The translations under genes and the position numbers were made by a program. Of a stretch of DNA of 21,222 bases, positions 1 through 8,346 are shown in pieces. This stretch comes from Balneolaceae bacterium (lineage in GTDB: Bacteria > Bacteroidota > Rhodothermia > Balneolales > Balneolaceae). The notes under the pieces were generated by a model. The model was not told the DNA's origin. It worked only from the letters and a program-made list of their open reading frames with translations, and searched no databases. The DNA lies in contig SKWF01000218.1 in NCBI GenBank assembly GCA_007129085.1, positions 1 to 21,222 of the forward strand, in the 5' to 3' direction. Numbering within the stretch: the stretch's first letter is position 1; every line of letters begins with the position of its first letter.

Positions 1-1329
1 CCCTTGGAATTAATTCACCTCTCTATGATTGAGAGTGGACTTGTACCCACAGCACAAAGCTGGGCATCAGCCGTAGGAATGTGGCAGTTTATTCGCGCAA
101 CCGGCGCTATGTACGGCCTAGAGGTAAATTGGTGGGTTGATGAACGTCGAGATCCGGTTAAATCAACCCGTGCCGCCGCTCGTCATCTCAACGATCTTTA
201 CGATATTTGGGGTGATTGGCACCTAGCATTGGCAAATTATAATATCAGCCCTCGCGGATTACGTCGTGCAATTCGTGCCGGTGGTGGAGTAGAAGATTAT
301 TGGTCAGCATTTGATTACTTGCCCCGCGAAACAAGAGGGTACGTGCCCGGTTTTATAGCAGCCACGACTATTGCAATGAACCCTGAAGAATTTGGATTTG
401 AAAGCGATTATGGTGGTGAGGCTTATTCGTATGATGTAGCCCGTGTAGATGGCTTGGTACCTCTTGATCTGTTGGCAGAAGCTGCCGGAATTACAACACA
501 GGAGCTACGCAGATACAACCCGGAGCTTTTACGATGGGCAACCCCACCGGGGGATAGCTACCCATTGAAGCTGCCTGAAGGCACCCGCGAAGAATTTATG
601 ATAGCGTACCAGGAAATTCCACAAGAAGATCGTGCACAGGAGATAGCCATGCACACGGTAAGCAGTGGTGAATCACTTGGATTTATTGCCCGTCGATACG
701 GAACGTCGGTACGATCACTATATGAATCGAACGAAAATTTAAGCAGTACCATCCACCCGGGACAGCGTATAGTAGTTCCAATTGCACCCGGCTCAATGGA
801 GCAGATGTCTGCCGATCGCCCCTCCAATCAACCCGGAGGAACAACGGCCAGTCGTAGCAATCAATCGAATCAGCAGCAACAGGTAGAGGCTCCGCCTAAT
901 ACTACTCCAATAACCTATGCCGTTAAAAGTGGTGATACCATTGGCCATATTGCCGAATGGTTTGATGTACGCGCATGGCAAATTCGCGCGTGGAATAACA
1001 TCAATAACACTATTCGCGTAGGGCAGCGTTTGACTGTTCACGTACCTTCGAATCGATCTGACTATTATGCCCAAATTGATGACTTAACTTTTGAGCAGAA
1101 ACAAGATTTAGAACAGCGGCAGCGCCAGGGTGAAAATATATTCGCCATTCGGTTTGATGGAAGCTCATCAAGCTCGGGCGAAGCCACAACATATACCGTG
1201 CAAAGTAATGAAACGTTGGGCGGTATTGCACAGCGCCATGGAGTGAGCGTGGGCGCAATTCAACAGGCCAATAACTTAAATGGCACCCGAATTTATGCCG
1301 GACAAGAGCTTACGATTCCGGCCAGATAA
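1..1329 (+). CDS. MltD-like membrane-bound lytic murein transglycosylase with three LysM domains (5' end missing)
   Basis: Cleaves the glycan strand of peptidoglycan in the periplasm to form 1,6-anhydro products. The reading frame is open from base 1 and starts inside the SLT (GH23) domain, so the signal sequence and N-terminus lie outside the window. The likely catalytic Glu is codon 31-33 in the motif IESGL, followed by SAVGMWQFI, the family's GAxGxWQFM block. A short MltD-type region follows the SLT domain. Three LysM peptidoglycan-binding repeats come next, at about 649-783, 910-1047 and 1189-1326. A Ser/Asn/Gln-rich linker (about 790-905) separates the first two. E. coli MltD has two LysM repeats. 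The gene ends 8 bases before the S41 peptidase and probably shares its transcript. The TTG at base 4 is only the first possible start inside the window, not the real one. The family call is firm; the subfamily name is likely. Confidence 0.9.
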   Translation, partial: PLELIHLSMIESGLVPTAQSWASAVGMWQFIRATGAMYGLEVNWWVDERRDPVKSTRAAARHLNDLYDIWGDWHLALANYNISPRGLRRAIRAGGGVEDYWSAFDYLPRETRGYVPGFIAATTIAMNPEEFGFESDYGGEAYSYDVARVDGLVPLDLLAEAAGITTQELRRYNPELLRWATPPGDSYPLKLPEGTREEFMIAYQEIPQEDRAQEIAMHTVSSGESLGFIARRYGTSVRSLYESNENLSSTIHPGQRIVVPIAPGSMEQMSADRPSNQPGGTTASRSNQSNQQQQVEAPPNTTPITYAVKSGDTIGHIAEWFDVRAWQIRAWNNINNTIRVGQRLTVHVPSNRSDYYAQIDDLTFEQKQDLEQRQRQGENIFAIRFDGSSSSSGEATTYTVQSNETLGGIAQRHGVSVGAIQQANNLNGTRIYAGQELTIPAR

Positions 1330-1337
1330 AAATAATC

Positions 1338-2984
1338 ATGAAAATTGCTAAAAAAATAGGATTTGCCGCACTCGTTGCGGCATTTCTTTTTACATCAATT
1401 GCACTGGTTCGAACCGGTGATCTCTATTTTCAGATAAAAAAGCAGCTTACCATCTTTAGTGATGTCTACAAAGAAGTTGCTACGATGTACGTAGACGAGG
1501 TATCACCTGAGCGGTTGATGAATCGGGGCATAAATGCCATGCTGGAAGAACTCGATCCGTACACCGTATTTATTGGTGAGGGAGAACAGCAAGAGATGGA
1601 GATCTTGTCATCCGGCAGTTATGGTGGTATTGGTATTGAGGTAGGATTTAGAGGTGATGATATTGTAATTATTGCTCCTATGGACGGATATCCGGCTGAT
1701 CGTGCGGGAATCAGGCCGGGAGATATACTGGTGCGAATTAACGGAATTTCTACAGAGGGAATGAGTGCTGAGGAAGTTCAACAGCTAACAATTGGAGATT
1801 CCGGCACAGAAGTGACAATTTCTGTGCTGCGTCCCGGTATGGATCAGGAACTGGAATATACGCTGGAAAGAGAGAGAATTGAGGTTCAAAACATTACATA
1901 TATCGATCACTTTGGTGAACAGAGTGATCTGCTATATCTCCAACTCAATAGATTTGGGCAGCAGTCAGCCGAGGAAGTACGCGATCAATTACTCGCTTCG
2001 AAAGACGAAGGAAACCTCAATGGATTGATTCTCGATTTAAGAAACAATCCCGGTGGATTATTGAATGAAGCCGTGGAGATAGTCGATAAGTTCGTAGAGC
2101 CTGGAGTGACGATTGTGGAAACTCGGGGCAGAATGGATGCCCATAACAGTGCTTATGTTACAGAAGAGCCCGCAATTTTTGAAGATTTGCCAATTATTGT
2201 TTTGATGAACCGCGGAAGTGCAAGTGCATCAGAAGTTGTTGCAGGTGCTTTCCAGGACCTGGATAGAGCCGTTGTGATTGGTGAAAGCAGCTTTGGAAAG
2301 GGATTGGTGCAAACCATCAGGCCACTCTCATATAATACATCTCTGAAAGTAACGGTTTCAAAATATTTAACTCCGAGTGGACGCAGTATTCAGTCGATTG
2401 ATTATGCAAATGAAGAAGGGGGGATTGGCCGAGAAATTCCGGATTCGCTCCGCAGACCTTTTCAAACCAAAAATGGACGAACTGTTTTTGACGGGCAGGG
2501 GATTGACCCCGATATAAATGTTGATGACGATGCAGAAAACAGGGCAGAAGCTGCAATGCTTCAAAATAATCACTTTTTCTTTTTTGTGAATGAAACCCTG
2601 GCTTCAATGCAAGAAGATGAGCCTGATTTCCCCTCGGAAGCATTTGAGCAGTTTCTGGACTATTTAGATGAGCAAAATTTTGAATATTCATTGCCGGCAA
2701 AAGATCATCTTGATCAATTAAAACAGCATGCAGAAGATTTTTCGGATGAGGATGAATTTCATCGGCAGATTGATGAACTTCAAGCATCTCTTGTAAACAG
2801 AAAACAGCAGGAGATTGAAGATAGTCGTGAGTTTATTGAAAAACATTTGCATCGTGAATGGACGGCGCAGATCCATGGGGGTGATGCGAGAACCAGGATC
2901 ATGCTGGATAATGATCGATTTATGAACGAAGCGATTGAACTGCTGCTGAACAACGATAATTACAAATCTATATTAAGGCCGTAA
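1338..2984 (+). CDS. Membrane-anchored PDZ/S41 C-terminal processing peptidase (CtpA/Prc type)
   Basis: A 548-residue periplasmic serine protease of MEROPS family S41A, which trims or degrades envelope proteins from the C-terminus. Residues about 7-24 are a hydrophobic signal or anchor segment. A PDZ domain spans about 92-180 and begins at GGIGIEV. The S41 domain follows, with the catalytic dyad at Ser296 (in SASASEV) and Lys321 (in SFGKGLVQ), the same 25-residue spacing as in E. coli Prc. After about residue 380 there is a charged, helical tail of roughly 165 residues ending in a repeated-Leu/Asn segment. Tails like this are common on Bacteroidota S41 peptidases (from memory). The ATG at 1338 has no Shine-Dalgarno sequence. 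Its position after a murein hydrolase suggests a role in envelope turnover, possibly controlling hydrolase levels as Prc does; that is inference. Confidence 0.93.
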   Translation: MKIAKKIGFAALVAAFLFTSIALVRTGDLYFQIKKQLTIFSDVYKEVATMYVDEVSPERLMNRGINAMLEELDPYTVFIGEGEQQEMEILSSGSYGGIGIEVGFRGDDIVIIAPMDGYPADRAGIRPGDILVRINGISTEGMSAEEVQQLTIGDSGTEVTISVLRPGMDQELEYTLERERIEVQNITYIDHFGEQSDLLYLQLNRFGQQSAEEVRDQLLASKDEGNLNGLILDLRNNPGGLLNEAVEIVDKFVEPGVTIVETRGRMDAHNSAYVTEEPAIFEDLPIIVLMNRGSASASEVVAGAFQDLDRAVVIGESSFGKGLVQTIRPLSYNTSLKVTVSKYLTPSGRSIQSIDYANEEGGIGREIPDSLRRPFQTKNGRTVFDGQGIDPDINVDDDAENRAEAAMLQNNHFFFFVNETLASMQEDEPDFPSEAFEQFLDYLDEQNFEYSLPAKDHLDQLKQHAEDFSDEDEFHRQIDELQASLVNRKQQEIEDSREFIEKHLHREWTAQIHGGDARTRIMLDNDRFMNEAIELLLNNDNYKSILRP

Positions 2985-2986
2985 AT

Positions 2987-3829
2987 TTGGGAAAAGCCGA
3001 TCTACATACACATACGACGGCTTCAGACGGAGCAGTAAAACCGGAAGATTTAATAAAGCGCGCAAACGAAAAGGGATTGAAAACTCTCGCTATAACCGAT
3101 CACGACACGATTAAAGGTTATAAGCTTGCGAAGCCGGTAGCTAAAGAGTTGGGCATTGAGTTGTTAACGGGAGTTGAACTCACGGCACTTTGGGAAAATC
3201 GAGAAGTTCACATCCTTGGATACTGTTTTGATGAAGATAATCCCGGTATGCTAAAGTTACTGGGTGCTCAAAAAAGAGCGCGTCGCAAACGGATGGATCT
3301 AATCGTAGATCACCTGAAAAGCAAAGGGGTAGATATTGATATTGAGGAGGTAAAAGCTGAAGCGGGCAGAGGAAATATCGGCCGGCCCCATGCGGCGGAA
3401 GTGATGGTAAATAAAGGAATTGTGGCCTCCATTGGCGAAGCATTTATTCGTTATCTTTCATCCGAAAAACTTGAAGACATTCAAACCGACTATAGTTCAC
3501 TTCGTAATGTTGTGGAAGTCGTTCAACAAGCGGGTGGTGCAGTGAGCCTTGCACATCCCGGTAGATTATATTCTGCTGCCGAGGTGGATCAGATGATCAC
3601 CTTCGGCCTAGATGGGATTGAATGCATACACCCAAGCCACAACTTTACGGTACAGCGAAATTTTTCGAAAAAAGCCTCAACAAACAATTTATTGGTTACC
3701 GGTGGAAGTGATTTCCACGGGAAAGGAAAATCAGATTATGATCCGTATTTTGGAATTGTAACGCTTGGGGAACAGCATGTTATGGCATTGAAAAGATTGG
3801 CTCAACGTAGAAAGGAATTAACGATTTAA
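2987..3829 (+). CDS. PHP-domain phosphoesterase, YciV/TrpH (RNase AM)-like
   Basis: A 280-residue metal-dependent phosphoesterase of the PHP superfamily. Its closest described relatives are E. coli YciV (RNase AM, a 5'-3' exonuclease on RNA) and 3',5'-nucleotide bisphosphate phosphatases. The metal-site residues are all visible: His7 and His9 (ADLHTHT), Asp14, His39 (ITDHDT), Glu64 (GVELTA), His75, His190 (LAHPGR), and Asp242 and His244 (GGSDFHG). The start is TTG at 2987, two bases after the peptidase stop. The catalytic HTH begins at residue 7, so no later start is possible, and no ATG is available upstream. The substrate cannot be read from the sequence; RNA or a nucleotide bisphosphate is the family-based guess. 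Confidence 0.88.
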   Translation: MGKADLHTHTTASDGAVKPEDLIKRANEKGLKTLAITDHDTIKGYKLAKPVAKELGIELLTGVELTALWENREVHILGYCFDEDNPGMLKLLGAQKRARRKRMDLIVDHLKSKGVDIDIEEVKAEAGRGNIGRPHAAEVMVNKGIVASIGEAFIRYLSSEKLEDIQTDYSSLRNVVEVVQQAGGAVSLAHPGRLYSAAEVDQMITFGLDGIECIHPSHNFTVQRNFSKKASTNNLLVTGGSDFHGKGKSDYDPYFGIVTLGEQHVMALKRLAQRRKELTI

Positions 3830-3842
3830 AATCCGGTTATAT

Positions 3843-4298
3843 ATGAATTGGAAAGACGTGAAAATTGCAGTGGTAGCCGCTAAATGGAACTCCTTTGTTA
3901 CCGATGATATGTATGAAGGAGCAATAGAAGCTCTGAAAGCAAAGGGGATAGCAGAGGATAATCTTTTTACTTACCGATGCCCCGGCTCCTACGAACTTCC
4001 ATTGGCTTGTAAATATTGCCTGGATAGTCTTAAAGTAGACGGAGTTGTTGCCATTGGCGCGGTAATTCGTGGCGGCACCCCTCACTTTGATTATGTGTGC
4101 GATGCAGTTAATCGAGGAATTACCAATTTGAATACAACATATGGTAAGCCGGTCTCGTTTGGAGTTCTAACAACGGATGATGTTGAACAAGCTGTAGAAC
4201 GAGCCAGTTTAGACAAAGGAAATAAAGGTGCTGAAGCTGCTTTAGCTGTATGCGATATGCTGGAATTGAAGCAGAATATCGCTTCAGCAAGAACGTAA
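3843..4298 (+). CDS. ribH: 6,7-dimethyl-8-ribityllumazine synthase
   Basis: Catalyses the penultimate step of riboflavin synthesis, condensing 5-amino-6-ribitylaminouracil with 3,4-dihydroxy-2-butanone 4-phosphate in the cytoplasm. At 151 residues it has the normal size. Family signatures in order: KWNSFVTD near residues 14-21, PGSYELP (usual form PGAFELP), GAVIRGGTPHFDYV with the catalytic His at position 81, FGVLTTDDVEQA, and NKGAEAA near the C-terminus. The ATG at 3843 lies 13 bases after the PHP gene stop and has no Shine-Dalgarno sequence. No other riboflavin gene is nearby and no FMN riboswitch fits the 13-base gap, so any expression control must come from the upstream operon or another level. 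ribH standing apart from ribD/E/BA is common in this phylum (from memory). Confidence 0.96.
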   Translation: MNWKDVKIAVVAAKWNSFVTDDMYEGAIEALKAKGIAEDNLFTYRCPGSYELPLACKYCLDSLKVDGVVAIGAVIRGGTPHFDYVCDAVNRGITNLNTTYGKPVSFGVLTTDDVEQAVERASLDKGNKGAEAALAVCDMLELKQNIASART

Positions 4299-4317
4299 AT
4301 AAATCTTGAATATCGGC

Positions 4318-4335
4318 TATATTAGCTCTAATATA
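4318..4335. repeat. Short AT-rich inverted repeat between ribH and uppS
   Basis: Eight bases (TATATTAG, 4318-4325) are repeated in perfect inverted form (4328-4335) around a 2-base centre, inside the 69-base ribH-uppS gap. A real RNA hairpin would have to open the inner G-C pair to give a 4-base loop. It is too AT-rich, and lacks the U-tract, for an intrinsic terminator. It could be an operator, part of a promoter, or chance; nothing in the sequence decides. Confidence 0.3.
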
Positions 4336-4341
4336 TATGGC

Positions 4342-4382
4342 TTGAAAGAATTCACAGAATTATCTCTTTGAAAGAATTTACA
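4342..4382 (+). repeat. 15-base near-duplicate spanning the uppS start codon
   Basis: The 15-mer TTGAAAGAATTCACA at 4342-4356 recurs as TTGAAAGAATTTACA at 4368-4382 with one mismatch. The second copy is the start of uppS. The first copy, 26 bases upstream and out of frame, opens a 9-codon reading frame (4342-4371). Its TGA stop overlaps the uppS TTG in a TTGA junction. It may be a remnant of a local duplication of the translation start, or a short leader cistron coupled to uppS. Confidence 0.55.
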
Positions 4383-5198
4383 CTTACAAATAACGTGCAG
4401 ACAGAGTCTGACAAAAAGCTTCAAGAGCAAGTTGTAGATGGAGGTTCGATTCCCGAACATATCGCCATTATTATGGATGGGAACGGCCGATGGGCACAAA
4501 CAAAAGGTAATGTTCGGATTTTTGGCCATAAGGCCGGTGTTGATTCCGTTCGTGATGTTACCGAGTCTTGTGCGCAACTTGGTGTAAAACACCTGACTCT
4601 TTACGCTTTTTCAACAGAAAATTGGAACCGTCCCTCCATTGAGGTTAGTGGACTCATGAAGATTTTGGTTCAATCTCTTCGTGATGAAGCAGACCGGCTG
4701 CACGAAAACAACATAAAATTTGTAACGATTGGCCAAATTGAACGGCTTCCAAAAAAATGCCAGGAACAGATTAAAGAGGTGACTGAGTTAACGAAAGACA
4801 ACGACCATTTTCAGCTCTGTCTTGCTCTTAGTTATTCCGGACGTTGGGATATTACCGAAGCCGTTAAAAAGATTTCTCATCGCGTTAAGTCCGGGGAACT
4901 CTCTCCTGATGATATTAACGATGATCTTATAAGTTCACATCTCTCTACTGCAGATATTCCCGATCCGGACCTTATTATTCGAACCAGCGGAGAGTATCGA
5001 ATCAGTAACTTTTTACTCTGGCAGTTAGCTTATTCGGAACTCTATATTACAAAGACCTATTGGCCCGATTTCCGAAGGGATGAGCTGTACGAGGCAATAA
5101 AATCCTACCAGGGACGTGACCGTAGATACGGGAAAGTTAAAAAAAGCAGTTATAACAAATCCGCATCTTCAGCAGTTGTTAACCAAATTATATCTTAA
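4368..5198 (+). CDS. uppS: Undecaprenyl diphosphate synthase (cis-isoprenyl transferase)
   Basis: Makes undecaprenyl diphosphate from farnesyl diphosphate and isopentenyl diphosphate. This is the precursor of the C55 lipid carrier for peptidoglycan and surface polysaccharides. Signature blocks in order: IAIIMDGNGRWA with the catalytic Asp37, GHKAGVDSVRDV, LYAFSTENWNRP, SYSGRWDI, and PDLIIRTSGEYRISNFLLWQ; the common form of the last is RTGGE. No ATG occurs before the catalytic motif, so the start must be non-ATG. TTG at 4368 gives 276 residues, about 20 more than E. coli UppS. GTG at 4395 is an alternative giving 267. No Shine-Dalgarno sequence is seen. The gene precedes bamA by 21 bases, an arrangement typical of the Bacteroidota group. 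Confidence 0.95.
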   Translation: MKEFTLTNNVQTESDKKLQEQVVDGGSIPEHIAIIMDGNGRWAQTKGNVRIFGHKAGVDSVRDVTESCAQLGVKHLTLYAFSTENWNRPSIEVSGLMKILVQSLRDEADRLHENNIKFVTIGQIERLPKKCQEQIKEVTELTKDNDHFQLCLALSYSGRWDITEAVKKISHRVKSGELSPDDINDDLISSHLSTADIPDPDLIIRTSGEYRISNFLLWQLAYSELYITKTYWPDFRRDELYEAIKSYQGRDRRYGKVKKSSYNKSASSAVVNQIIS

Positions 5199-5219
5199 TT
5201 AATTAAAGTAACTAAGTTT

Positions 5220-7760
5220 TTGCACGTGACTATATTATTTAAGCGTTTCTGTATTTGCATCACGGTTTTACTTATCGCATTCGGTTCTCATCAGCAGGTA
5301 GTCGCTCAAGACCAAGATACTACCGGCATTGAACTCGAAGATCCTACCAATGTTTTCCCTCGCCAATTTGAAATTCAAAACATATCGGTAACCGGGCTGA
5401 TTACCTCGCGAGAGAGTTATCTGATCAGCAGCAGTGGTTTGGAGGTTGGAAACACAATCCAAATCCCTGGAGAGGATATTCCCAATGCTATAAAGCAGAT
5501 ATTCAGAACGGGTCTCTTTTCTGATGTTCAAATTTATCACGAACGGGTATCCGGCGGGATTGATGTGGAAATTGCCGTACAAGAACAGCCGAGGCTTCAA
5601 AGCTACAATATTGTGGGTACAAGCCGATCGGAAAGACGGGATTTACGTGAAAAACTTAATCTGCTGTCAGGATTTGCTGTTACAAGTTCCGTGCGAAATC
5701 AAGCCGTTAGTACAATTGAACGATATTTCCGTGAAGAAGGATATTGGGGAACCGAGATTGAAGTAATCGAAGAAATTACGGATGAAGAGCGTAATCGTGT
5801 AGAATTAACGTTTAACATTACTCCCGGTGAGCGGACCAAAGTTCGTGAAATTACATTTTCAGGAAATGAAAACTTTAGTGATAGAAAGTTACGAAGTGCA
5901 TTTAGTGAGATAAAACGAGATCGCTGGTGGAGAATATTTAACCGACATGTTTATACCGAAGAGGAATTTGAAGAAGGAAAACGAAACGTTCGCCAATTCT
6001 ACCGAGATAACGGTTTCAGAGATGTTCGGTTTGTAGGAGATTCCGTATATGTTGATACCTGGAGACATGGAAAAGATGGCGTTTATTTTGAATTTGAAGT
6101 AGAAGAAGGCCCGCAGTATAAAGTTCGAGATATCACTTGGGATGGAAATACGGTTTATACAGATGATGAGTTAACACAGACGCTCGGATTTTATGAAGGC
6201 GATGTTTTTGATGAATCAAGATTTGACCGTAATCTGAATTTCCGACAAGATGATGGAGATGTTTCCAGTCTCTATCAAAATAGGGGATACCTTTTCTTTA
6301 ATGTGATACCGGAAATAAGAGTAGTAGGTGAAGATTCACTCGATATCCATCTCGAAATAATAGAGGATGAGATTGCAACAATCCGAGATGTATCTTTTAC
6401 AGGAAATACAACCACACACGATGATGTTGTTCGCCGAAATATTCGAACAGTACCGGGTAACAACTACAGCCGTTCCGCCATCGTACGTACTGTGCGAGAA
6501 TTGGGACAGCTTGGATATTTCACCCCGGAAGGGATTGAGCCCGATATTATACCGGATCAAGAAGAGCGTACGGTTGATATAAATTACATTCTTGATGAAT
6601 CACAGGGATCAGATAACTTTGAATTTTCCGGTGGTTTTGGTGGCCGGCAGATTGGTGTGATCCTTGCTGCTCGTGTAAACTTCAATAACTTTTCAGTTCA
6701 ACGAATGTTTGAGTCCGGCGGTTGGGATCCAATTCCATCAGGTGACGGACAGCGCTTGTCGTTAGGTATGCAGGTTACCGGTACCGGCTATAGAAGCTAC
6801 AACTTTAGTTTCCAAGAGCCGTGGTTGCGTGGGCGTCCAACATCGTTAGGCGTTAGCCTCTCGTACGATTTCCTAAACTTTGATCAAAATCGCCGGCAGC
6901 AGTTTGGCGGGTTTGCAGGCACCGGCGGAACGGGACGAAGTAATGAACTTCTTTCAGCCAGTGTAAGTCTGGGTCGTCAACTATCATGGCCAGATGATTA
7001 CTTTTCGCAGCGAACCATATTGAAATACAATCGATTTAACGTTGCCGGATTTGCGCAGTTCTTTGATGATGGAGAAGCTGATATTTTGAGTTTGGAGCAA
7101 GTTATTGAGCGTAACTCAGTAGACAATCCAATTTCTCCAAATACAGGTTCAAGGTTTAGAGCATCGGCCGAAGCAGCAATTCCACTCCCTGATTTTGCAC
7201 AGTTTTATAAACTGAAAACTTCTTACCAGCATCACGCAACAATTATTGGTAGGCTTGTACTTACTTCAACCGCTGAATTCGGTTATATGGGGTATTTTGG
7301 TGAATCAAACCGGAGTAACTTCCAGCGCTTTTATCTGGGTGGAACAGAACTTCAGCAGCGACAAAGTTTTGTAAACGATAATATTGATATGCGTGGATTC
7401 CCCGGTGGATTTGGCGGTGTTATATCTCCGGTTGATGAACGCAGAAACCAAATTGGTGGACGGGCATACAATAAATACTCCTTCGAATTACGTTATCCGG
7501 CTGTATCATCAGAACAAATACAGTTGATTCCATATTCATTTATAGATGCAGGAAATGCATTTCAGGGTATGAGCGATTTTGATCCATTTAGTGTAAAACG
7601 TGCAGCAGGTTTTGGGGCGAGAATATTCCTCCCAATACTTGGATTAATTGATCTCAGTTACGGTTACAGGCTTGATGGAACAATTCCATCAGCTGAAAGC
7701 CCATCAGGATTGCGGGCAGGTGAATGGGAATTCTTATTCAATATTGGAGCACCATTTTAA
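5220..7760 (+). CDS. bamA: Outer-membrane protein assembly factor BamA (Omp85)
   Basis: The central beta-barrel of the BAM complex, which folds and inserts proteins into the outer membrane. The 846-residue precursor starts with a signal peptide (hydrophobic core about residues 11-24, likely cleavage near VVAQ at 27-30). Five POTRA repeats follow at about 49-123, 124-205, 206-298, 299-385 and 386-462. The 16-strand barrel fills the rest. The loop-6 RGF motif conserved in Omp85 proteins is present (MRGF at 724-727). The protein ends in GAPF, with the terminal Phe expected of an outer-membrane barrel. The start is TTG 5220 or GTG 5226; no ATG lies near the signal peptide. It sits between uppS and three OmpH/Skp chaperone genes, the same neighbours that bamA has in many Gram-negatives. 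BamB-E partners are not in the window. Confidence 0.96.
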   Translation: MHVTILFKRFCICITVLLIAFGSHQQVVAQDQDTTGIELEDPTNVFPRQFEIQNISVTGLITSRESYLISSSGLEVGNTIQIPGEDIPNAIKQIFRTGLFSDVQIYHERVSGGIDVEIAVQEQPRLQSYNIVGTSRSERRDLREKLNLLSGFAVTSSVRNQAVSTIERYFREEGYWGTEIEVIEEITDEERNRVELTFNITPGERTKVREITFSGNENFSDRKLRSAFSEIKRDRWWRIFNRHVYTEEEFEEGKRNVRQFYRDNGFRDVRFVGDSVYVDTWRHGKDGVYFEFEVEEGPQYKVRDITWDGNTVYTDDELTQTLGFYEGDVFDESRFDRNLNFRQDDGDVSSLYQNRGYLFFNVIPEIRVVGEDSLDIHLEIIEDEIATIRDVSFTGNTTTHDDVVRRNIRTVPGNNYSRSAIVRTVRELGQLGYFTPEGIEPDIIPDQEERTVDINYILDESQGSDNFEFSGGFGGRQIGVILAARVNFNNFSVQRMFESGGWDPIPSGDGQRLSLGMQVTGTGYRSYNFSFQEPWLRGRPTSLGVSLSYDFLNFDQNRRQQFGGFAGTGGTGRSNELLSASVSLGRQLSWPDDYFSQRTILKYNRFNVAGFAQFFDDGEADILSLEQVIERNSVDNPISPNTGSRFRASAEAAIPLPDFAQFYKLKTSYQHHATIIGRLVLTSTAEFGYMGYFGESNRSNFQRFYLGGTELQQRQSFVNDNIDMRGFPGGFGGVISPVDERRNQIGGRAYNKYSFELRYPAVSSEQIQLIPYSFIDAGNAFQGMSDFDPFSVKRAAGFGARIFLPILGLIDLSYGYRLDGTIPSAESPSGLRAGEWEFLFNIGAPF

Positions 7761-7761
7761 A

Positions 7762-8298
7762 ATGAGTCGGGTATTGTCCATATTTTTGATCCTTTTCTTT
7801 ACGGGCGCCAGTTTGGTAGCCCAAGATCAAAAAATTGGCTTCATAGACTCCGATTTAATTATGGAAAATATGCCGGAATATTCGGGTATTGAACAGCGTT
7901 TGAATCTTTTAAGTGAGGGTTGGGAAGATGAAATACGTGAGTTGGAATCGGAAATAGAAGAGCTTGAACAAGAGTTCGAGGCACGGGAAATACTTTTTAC
8001 TGATGAGATGAAAGAGCAACGACAAAATGAGATTTCGAACCTTAAGCTCCAGCGTGATCAGTTTGTACAGGATAAGTTTGGCCCTGAAGGCGAATATTTT
8101 ACCGTACAGCAGGAATTGTTAGCCCCAGTACAACGGCAAATATTTGATGCTGTTACAGCCGTGGCAGAACGGCAAAATTTTGATTACGTTTTCGACAGAG
8201 CTCAAGAAACTCGATTTTTATACACCAAACCTGACTGGAACCTGACAGAAGACGTTATGTTAGAGTTGGGAATGGACGCTGATTTAGTAAGGAATTAA
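7762..8298 (+). CDS. OmpH/Skp family periplasmic chaperone, copy 1
   Basis: A 178-residue secreted coiled-coil protein of the OmpH/Skp family, which holds unfolded outer-membrane proteins in the periplasm before BamA. A signal peptide covers about residues 1-21 with a likely cut near SLVAQ. The mature protein starts with the family's KIGFIDSDLIMENMPEY block, then a long acidic and basic helical stretch (residues about 45-115), then a return helix and FDYVFD near the C-terminus. The ATG at 7762 is one base after the bamA stop. An earlier in-frame ATG at 7648 lies inside bamA and would destroy the signal peptide, so it is rejected. This copy is the most diverged of the three: it lacks the STSTGD segment shared by copies 2 and 3. 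Confidence 0.9.
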   Translation: MSRVLSIFLILFFTGASLVAQDQKIGFIDSDLIMENMPEYSGIEQRLNLLSEGWEDEIRELESEIEELEQEFEAREILFTDEMKEQRQNEISNLKLQRDQFVQDKFGPEGEYFTVQQELLAPVQRQIFDAVTAVAERQNFDYVFDRAQETRFLYTKPDWNLTEDVMLELGMDADLVRN

Positions 8299-8311
8299 TC
8301 ATAAATAATAG

Positions 8312-8320
8312 TAACTTTTG
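8312..8320 (+). promoter_or_regulatory. Possible Bacteroidota-type -7 element before the second OmpH gene
   Basis: TAACTTTTG resembles the Bacteroidota primary-sigma -7 element TAnnTTTG with one extra T. It lies in the largest gap (48 bases) of the bamA-ompH run, about 27 bases before the ATG. No TTTG-like -33 element is seen at the right distance upstream, so the call is weak. If real, copies 2 and 3 could be transcribed apart from bamA. Confidence 0.22.
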
Positions 8321-8346
8321 CGCCTTAAAAACGAACAAAATAAGCA

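Noticed and set aside
841..905. Simple-sequence repeat encoding Ser/Asn/Gln
   Set aside because: Irregular CAG/CAA/AAT codons in a normal inter-domain linker, not a tandem array.
2317..2787. 156-codon open frame on the - strand inside the S41 peptidase
   Set aside because: It is fully inside a well-supported gene, shows no recognisable motif, and reads as an antisense shadow.
3830..3842. FMN riboswitch before ribH
   Set aside because: The gap is only 13 bases, far too short, and the upstream sequence is coding.
7648..7761. Earlier in-frame ATG giving the first OmpH protein 38 extra residues
   Set aside because: It lies inside bamA and would bury the clear signal peptide that starts at 7762.
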